Assembly (NCBI GenBank): GCA_964623885.1 | Contig: CAZUVM010000200.1 | Span: 1-33,675 of the forward strand | DNA: 33,675 nt | Reading direction: 5' to 3' | From: CAZUVM01 sp964623885 | GTDB lineage: Bacteria; Verrucomicrobiota; Verrucomicrobiia; Limisphaerales; UBA8199 | Shown: positions 29,927 to 33,675 of the stretch, one piece after another | Position numbering within the stretch: the first letter of the stretch is position 1 | How the letters are laid out: each line of letters begins with the position of its first letter | Translations under genes and position numbers: made by a program | Notes under the pieces: model-generated | Seen by the model: the letters and a program-made list of their open reading frames with translations, nothing else | Database searches by the model: none | Told to the model about the DNA's origin: nothing

Positions 29927-31588
29927 TCAGTGTTTCTGGGTAAACGCGGCCGCCTGGGTGACGCGAGCGGTGATTCCGTTGGCGAGCACGGTATTCAGGG
30001 CGGCCAATTGTTCGCTGGTCAAAAACTCTCCTGCCTGTTGCAGCACCCGTTGATTGCTGTCAGATATTTTAGCGAGGTAGCCATCAACCTCCGGCTGGGA
30101 AGCAAAGAATGTCTTGTCCAAATCGCCCGTTATTCCATGCGTCAGTTCGAATGGCTCAGCTTTGACAACCTGGAATAGTCGTGTTCGTTGCTCCTCGTTC
30201 AGCTTGCCGCCGCCGAGTTGGCTATCGAGCAGATCTACCGTCGTGCGGGCGGGAAGCTCCTGGCTATATTCAGCGAAGCGCGCCGCGCCACTATCGCCGA
30301 GCAACTCTTTCAGTTTTTGACCAAGACCTGACTTGTCATCGGCTATCGAGCTGTTCGATTGAGCCAGGTCACCCCGGTGCTCGGACGTGACCAGGCGTTG
30401 CGCGCCTTGCTTTATTTCGGCGCTCACCAACTGAATGAATTGGTCGGTTTGCTCAGGGGTGAGCTTCAATTCCTGGAAAAGCGGTGAGTAGCGCCGCTTG
30501 ACCAGGTCCACCATGGCCTGGTTGATGTACTCGCGCATTGCCGGGTCGCTCATCATTTTTGCAAACCCGCTCCCCGGCGCGTTGCTTTTCGCTTCAGTGG
30601 TTGCGAGTTGCTGCCGCAGTGTTCCAACCTGGCCGCGCAAGCGAAGCACTTCGTTCGGATTTTGAGCGGCTTCCAGGCGGGCCAGTTCGGCTTGAGTTGC
30701 CGTGAGGCGGTTCGTCGCTTCATTGCGCTCACGCTGCAACTGTTCGATTTGTTGGCTGAGCACCATCTGATTCTGCTGGGCGGCCTGAGCTTGTTGGCGC
30801 GCCTGGGAAGTCTGGCGAGCCTGATAAACCCCGGTCCCGACGGCAGCGATGATTATTGCGGCAAAGAGAGTCTTTTGCAGAGTAGTCATAGCAATGATTT
30901 TGGGTGTTGTAAGACTGATTGCGGCATGGATGGAGGCCGTGGCGGCGGTTGCCGTGGCGGCCGAAATCGTTTGTCCAAGCCCGGCGGGAGCAGCTTCGAC
31001 CGCGTGAGCGGAAATGGCCACGACCAGCGCGCCCGCGCCCGCAGTGACGCCGCGCCTGGTCAGGAACTGGCGCAACTGCTCTACGGCCCTGCTCACGCGT
31101 TTCTGTGCTGCTTCGTCCGTGATGCCCAGGATCTGCGCCATTTCGCGCGCAGACTTCTTTTCGAAATAGCGCAGCAACAGCGCGTCTCGCTCCTGCTCTT
31201 TCAATTCACTCAGACCGGCGTCGAGATGACCAGCCAATTGGTCCCAGGGGACTTCGGGTTCAGAGCAAGCTAACTCATGCATGGCGGCGGCCTCCTGTTC
31301 ACGAGCGCGGCGGCGAAAATCCGCGCGGCGGGTATTAGCAATGATATTGCGTGTGGTTTGGTGAAGCCAACCCGATAAGACCGGATGGCTGGAGAGCCGG
31401 CGGGCATTTTGAGCTAATGCCATAAACGCGGCCTGCGTAACATCCTCCGCGATCGATCTATCACCTGACATTCGCAGTGCGGCCGAATATACCACGTCCA
31501 AGAGTCTTCGCACCAGTTCAGCGAATGCCGCTTCCGATTGTTCTTCGGCGTATTTTTGCAAAAGCTCTGAGTCGCTTAAGCTGTCCAT
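29927..31588 (-). CDS. ECF sigma factor fused to membrane anchor, coiled coil and sensor-like domain
   Basis: A 553-residue fusion. Residues 1-178 are a complete ECF sigma factor: region 2 (AFAELVRRLLDVVYSAALRM, then AEDVTQAAFMALAQNARRL, 21-65) and region 4 (LKEQERDALLLRYFEKKSAREMAQILGITDEAAQKRVSRAVEQLR, ~129-173) with a clear helix-turn-helix. A hydrophobic Ala-rich linker (~182-230) and a transmembrane helix (239-257, TLFAAIIIAAVGTGVY) follow, then a coiled coil (~260-335, Gln/Arg/Ala heptads) and a C-terminal domain (~340-553) with LTPEQ, LNEEQ and LTSEQ motifs (377-380, 463-467, 523-527) resembling Spy/CpxP/CnrX-type LTxxQ motifs. Such C-terminally extended ECF sigma factors occur in Verrucomicrobia and Planctomycetes. 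No separate anti-sigma gene is visible. Confidence 0.85.
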   Translation of the reverse strand: MDSLSDSELLQKYAEEQSEAAFAELVRRLLDVVYSAALRMSGDRSIAEDVTQAAFMALAQNARRLSSHPVLSGWLHQTTRNIIANTRRADFRRRAREQEAAAMHELACSEPEVPWDQLAGHLDAGLSELKEQERDALLLRYFEKKSAREMAQILGITDEAAQKRVSRAVEQLRQFLTRRGVTAGAGALVVAISAHAVEAAPAGLGQTISAATATAATASIHAAISLTTPKIIAMTTLQKTLFAAIIIAAVGTGVYQARQTSQARQQAQAAQQNQMVLSQQIEQLQRERNEATNRLTATQAELARLEAAQNPNEVLRLRGQVGTLRQQLATTEAKSNAPGSGFAKMMSDPAMREYINQAMVDLVKRRYSPLFQELKLTPEQTDQFIQLVSAEIKQGAQRLVTSEHRGDLAQSNSSIADDKSGLGQKLKELLGDSGAARFAEYSQELPARTTVDLLDSQLGGGKLNEEQRTRLFQVVKAEPFELTHGITGDLDKTFFASQPEVDGYLAKISDSNQRVLQQAGEFLTSEQLAALNTVLANGITARVTQAAAFTQKH

Positions 31589-31680
31589 TCATCTGATCAT
31601 AACCGGCGGTCTCAAAATCGGACAGGAAAACGGAAGGCAATAGGGCTAAACGAAATGCATATTCGAGCCCCGCGAGACTT

Positions 31681-32436
31681 CTATTCGCCTGCACCGACTC
31701 CGGGTTCGGGATCGACACGCCTGGGGCCGTACCAGATTTCCATTCCCCCGCGGTCGCGCTTGGTCCGTAATCCACGGATGCTTAGCCAAAACAGCGCTCG
31801 GAGGATTTCCCAGCCGGAGAAGGTTCGGAGCTTCCGGCTTGAAGTCATCACGCGGTCGCGCAGGATCACAAAGCGACCCTGTTTGCGCATCGCCCAGCTC
31901 AGCCAGCATTCTTCGCTGGCATAAACCTTCTCGCTGAAACCGCCCACGGCCTCAAAGGCGCTGCGAGTGCAAAAGACAAAACAACCGGCGGCCAGACCGC
32001 TGGCGCGGTACAGGCAGGTAAAAATCGGTAGCAGCAATTTGGCGTACCGCGGCAAACGGCCGTCGAAATCCACCGCACAGCCGCCGCCCACAGCTCCTCC
32101 TTGCACCGCGCCTACCACTGCGCGCAGGACCTCGGGAGTTACCAGCGTGTCCGCGTCGACAAAGATCAGGAGGTCACCGCGCGCGGCTCGGGCGCCGGCG
32201 TTGCGGGTCGCGGAGATTTGCCGGTGGTTGACCTGAACCACGCGCGCGCCATGTGCCTGTGCAATTTGTGCCGTGTTGTCGGTGGAGGCGTCATCCGCGA
32301 CCACTATCTCGGAAGGAATCGTCAACGCCTGCGCGGCTGCGCTTAAGGATGCCAGTGTGCGGCCGAGCAAAGCTTCCTCGTTCCATGCCGGGATGACGAA
32401 CGAGATCAGTCGCACTTCATGCATAGGGCGCATCAT
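31681..32436 (-). CDS. Family 2 glycosyltransferase
   Basis: A GT-A fold glycosyltransferase of 251 residues from the ATG at 32436, where GGAG lies 11 bases upstream; the frame opens at a GTG at 32448. SFVIPAWNEEALLGRTLASL (12-31) is the start of the nucleotide-sugar domain, VVADDASTDNT (~44-54) the first acidic site, and LIFVDADTLVT (~84-94) the D-x-D metal motif. YASEECWLSWAMRKQGRF carries the putative catalytic E-E/D-x-x-L region. No transmembrane helix is present apart from a hydrophobic stretch near LLLPIFTCLYRASGLAAGCFVF. The acceptor (surface polysaccharide, lipid or protein) is unknown. Confidence 0.87.
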   Translation of the reverse strand: MMRPMHEVRLISFVIPAWNEEALLGRTLASLSAAAQALTIPSEIVVADDASTDNTAQIAQAHGARVVQVNHRQISATRNAGARAARGDLLIFVDADTLVTPEVLRAVVGAVQGGAVGGGCAVDFDGRLPRYAKLLLPIFTCLYRASGLAAGCFVFCTRSAFEAVGGFSEKVYASEECWLSWAMRKQGRFVILRDRVMTSSRKLRTFSGWEILRALFWLSIRGLRTKRDRGGMEIWYGPRRVDPEPGVGAGE

Positions 32437-32448
32437 AGCATTGGCCAC

Positions 32449-32761
32449 TCCAATTCGACAGTCCGGGGCGGTAGAATCTCACACAGAAACTGGCTGCCTA
32501 GGGAAATTCCCTAGCTGGGCTATCGCGATTCCTCTCGCGTGTGCCGCGCGCGCAGCCGTATAAGATCTTATGACGTTTATATGCGCGGCGGCGTCAACCG
32601 AACCGGGATGAATTCAAGGGAGCACTTCAGGCTGAAAAGATCGGAATCGGATTTATTGCTTTTGTGTTTGACCCCCGGCGCGGAGTTAGACAACTATCCC
32701 GGGCTGCTTAATACGGTTGGCGCCCTTAAAGCGCCGCCAGTCACGAGCTACATTTAGTTAG
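32449..32761. other. Gene-free interval of 313 bases with a 17-bp palindrome
   Basis: Divergent promoter region between the glycosyltransferase and pilM. CTAGGGAAATTCCCTAG (32498-32514) is a perfect palindrome around one central base and could be an operator. Close to pilM, GGCGCCCTTAAAGCGCC (~32719-32735) is a short imperfect inverted repeat. The small open frame 32539-32757 has no start signal or family resemblance and is not called. Confidence 0.45.
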
Positions 32762-33675
32762 ATGCTGAACACCAAATCATTTCTGGCGGTGGATTTTGGA
32801 GCGGGCAGTCTAAAACTGGCCGAATTCGAAATAAATGAAGCCGGGGGCCTGCGCCTGAAGCAGTATGGCATCCGCTCGCTCGGCGCCGAAGGCGCCCAGG
32901 AAACCGCCCGGGAAGCCACCATCCTGAAGGCGGTGCAGGAAATGCTCGTGGAAAAGGGCATCAAATCGCACACGGTCAACGTTTGCGCGCCGGGCTTTCA
33001 CGTTTTTTCGAAGTTCGTCAAATTGCCACCCGTGGATGCGGGCAAGGTCACCCAGATCATCCAATACGAAGCCCAGCAGAACGTTCCTTTCCCGCTTGAA
33101 GAAGTGGTTTGGGACTACCAGATTCTCGGCTCGACCCCCAGCGGCGAGCTCGAAGTGCTGCTCGTCGCCATCAAAGCGGACATCGTTGAAGGCCTGTTCC
33201 GCGTCACCGAAACGGCCGGGTTGCACCTGCAATTGACGGATGTTTCACCGGCCGCGCTCTGCAACTCATTTCGCTACAACTACGGCGACCTCGAAGATTG
33301 CACGATGCTGCTGGATATTGGCGCCAAGACCAGCAACTTGCTGTTCTTTGAAAAGGGCAAGGTCTTCTCCCGGAGCATCAATCTGGGCGCCAATTCCATT
33401 ACCCAGGATTTTGCTAACGAATCAAAAAAGAAATTCGACGTCGCCGAGAAAATCAAGATCGATGAGGGCTTTGTGAGCCTGGGTGGCGCCTACGAGGAGC
33501 CGGAGAACCCCGACCAGGCGGCGATTTCAAAGATCGCGCGCCAGTTCATGACCCGGCTGCACATCCAGGTCAACCAGACGATGCAGTTCTATCGCGGGCA
33601 GCAGGGCGGCTCAGCTCCCGCGCGCCTGTTCCTCTCGGGCGGCGCTTCGATCATGCCTTACACGGCGCAGTTTTT
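32762..33675 (+). CDS. pilM: Type IV pilus assembly protein PilM (3' partial)
   Basis: Actin-like ATPase of the type IV pilus inner-membrane complex, linking to PilN/PilO and the PilB/PilT motors. From the ATG at 32762 the frame runs beyond the right edge of the window (304 complete codons). MLNTKSFLAVDFGAGSLKLAEF (1-22) is the phosphate-1 motif (V-D-x-G-x-x-x-x-K). FVKLPPVDAGKVTQIIQYEAQQNVPFPLEEVVWDYQIL (~85-122) is the family's signature stretch, CTMLLDIGAKTSNLLFF (~180-196) the phosphate-2 motif, and LFLSGGASIMP (~290-300) the adenosine motif. The missing part should be ~40-50 residues. The downstream pilN-O-P-Q genes would be expected outside the window. Confidence 0.93.
   Translation, partial: MLNTKSFLAVDFGAGSLKLAEFEINEAGGLRLKQYGIRSLGAEGAQETAREATILKAVQEMLVEKGIKSHTVNVCAPGFHVFSKFVKLPPVDAGKVTQIIQYEAQQNVPFPLEEVVWDYQILGSTPSGELEVLLVAIKADIVEGLFRVTETAGLHLQLTDVSPAALCNSFRYNYGDLEDCTMLLDIGAKTSNLLFFEKGKVFSRSINLGANSITQDFANESKKKFDVAEKIKIDEGFVSLGGAYEEPENPDQAAISKIARQFMTRLHIQVNQTMQFYRGQQGGSAPARLFLSGGASIMPYTAQF

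Noticed and set aside
32539..32757. A 72-codon plus-strand frame upstream of pilM
   Set aside because: It lacks a ribosome binding site, protein-like composition and family resemblance, and fits better as promoter DNA.

Overview
The window is GC-rich bacterial chromosome, packed with genes on both strands, with short gene-free gaps full of palindromic repeats. The best guess for the host is a soil or freshwater Verrucomicrobiota, probably Pedosphaeraceae/Limisphaerales. This is an inference from an ECF sigma factor with a long membrane-anchored C-terminal extension, a secreted repeat protein ending in an S74 chaperone domain, a GH3 + GPH sugar cassette, generally weak Shine-Dalgarno sequences, and several families of dispersed palindromes. 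No 16S rRNA or other marker is present to prove it. No rRNA, tRNA, CRISPR array, transposase or phage gene was recognised.

Layout. 1-3.6 kb: GH3 glycosidase (5' end outside the window) and a GPH-type sugar symporter. 3.8-6.6 kb: a 921-residue secreted repeat protein preceded by a 10-codon mini-ORF with a strong ribosome binding site. 6.7-9.4 kb: homoserine dehydrogenase and aspartate kinase. 9.6-11.8 kb (minus strand): bifunctional-nuclease-family protein, DNA polymerase III delta and a STAS-domain protein. 12.1-13.4 kb: small proteins (one-helix membrane protein, 96-residue unknown, BON domain) around an AT-rich divergent promoter region. 13.4-16.8 kb: YggS, a zinc-ribbon / SecD-P1-like / one-helix membrane trio, EVE-domain protein and HAD phosphatase. 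16.8-21.3 kb (minus): hpf, amidohydrolase, bioF, bioA, probably one transcription unit. 21.4-23.5 kb: ParA and a CysJ-like reductase, convergent around a large palindrome. 23.6-26.5 kb: gcvT, gcvH, glutaredoxin, lipA. 26.5-29.9 kb (minus): membrane-anchored GNAT-like protein, glcF, glcD. 29.9-32.4 kb (minus): the ECF sigma factor fusion and a family 2 glycosyltransferase. 32.8 kb to the end: pilM, open at the right edge.

Functional themes are aspartate-family amino acids, biotin, lipoate with glycine cleavage (GcvH is a lipoyl carrier and LipA makes lipoyl groups), glycolate oxidation and sugar uptake. The most unusual features are a family of inverted repeats that has entered the bioA reading frame and is translated as an extra loop of about 39 residues, the sigma factor fused to a transmembrane segment, coiled coil and putative extracytoplasmic sensor, and the mini-ORF with a Pro-Pro-Pro run in front of the secreted repeat protein.
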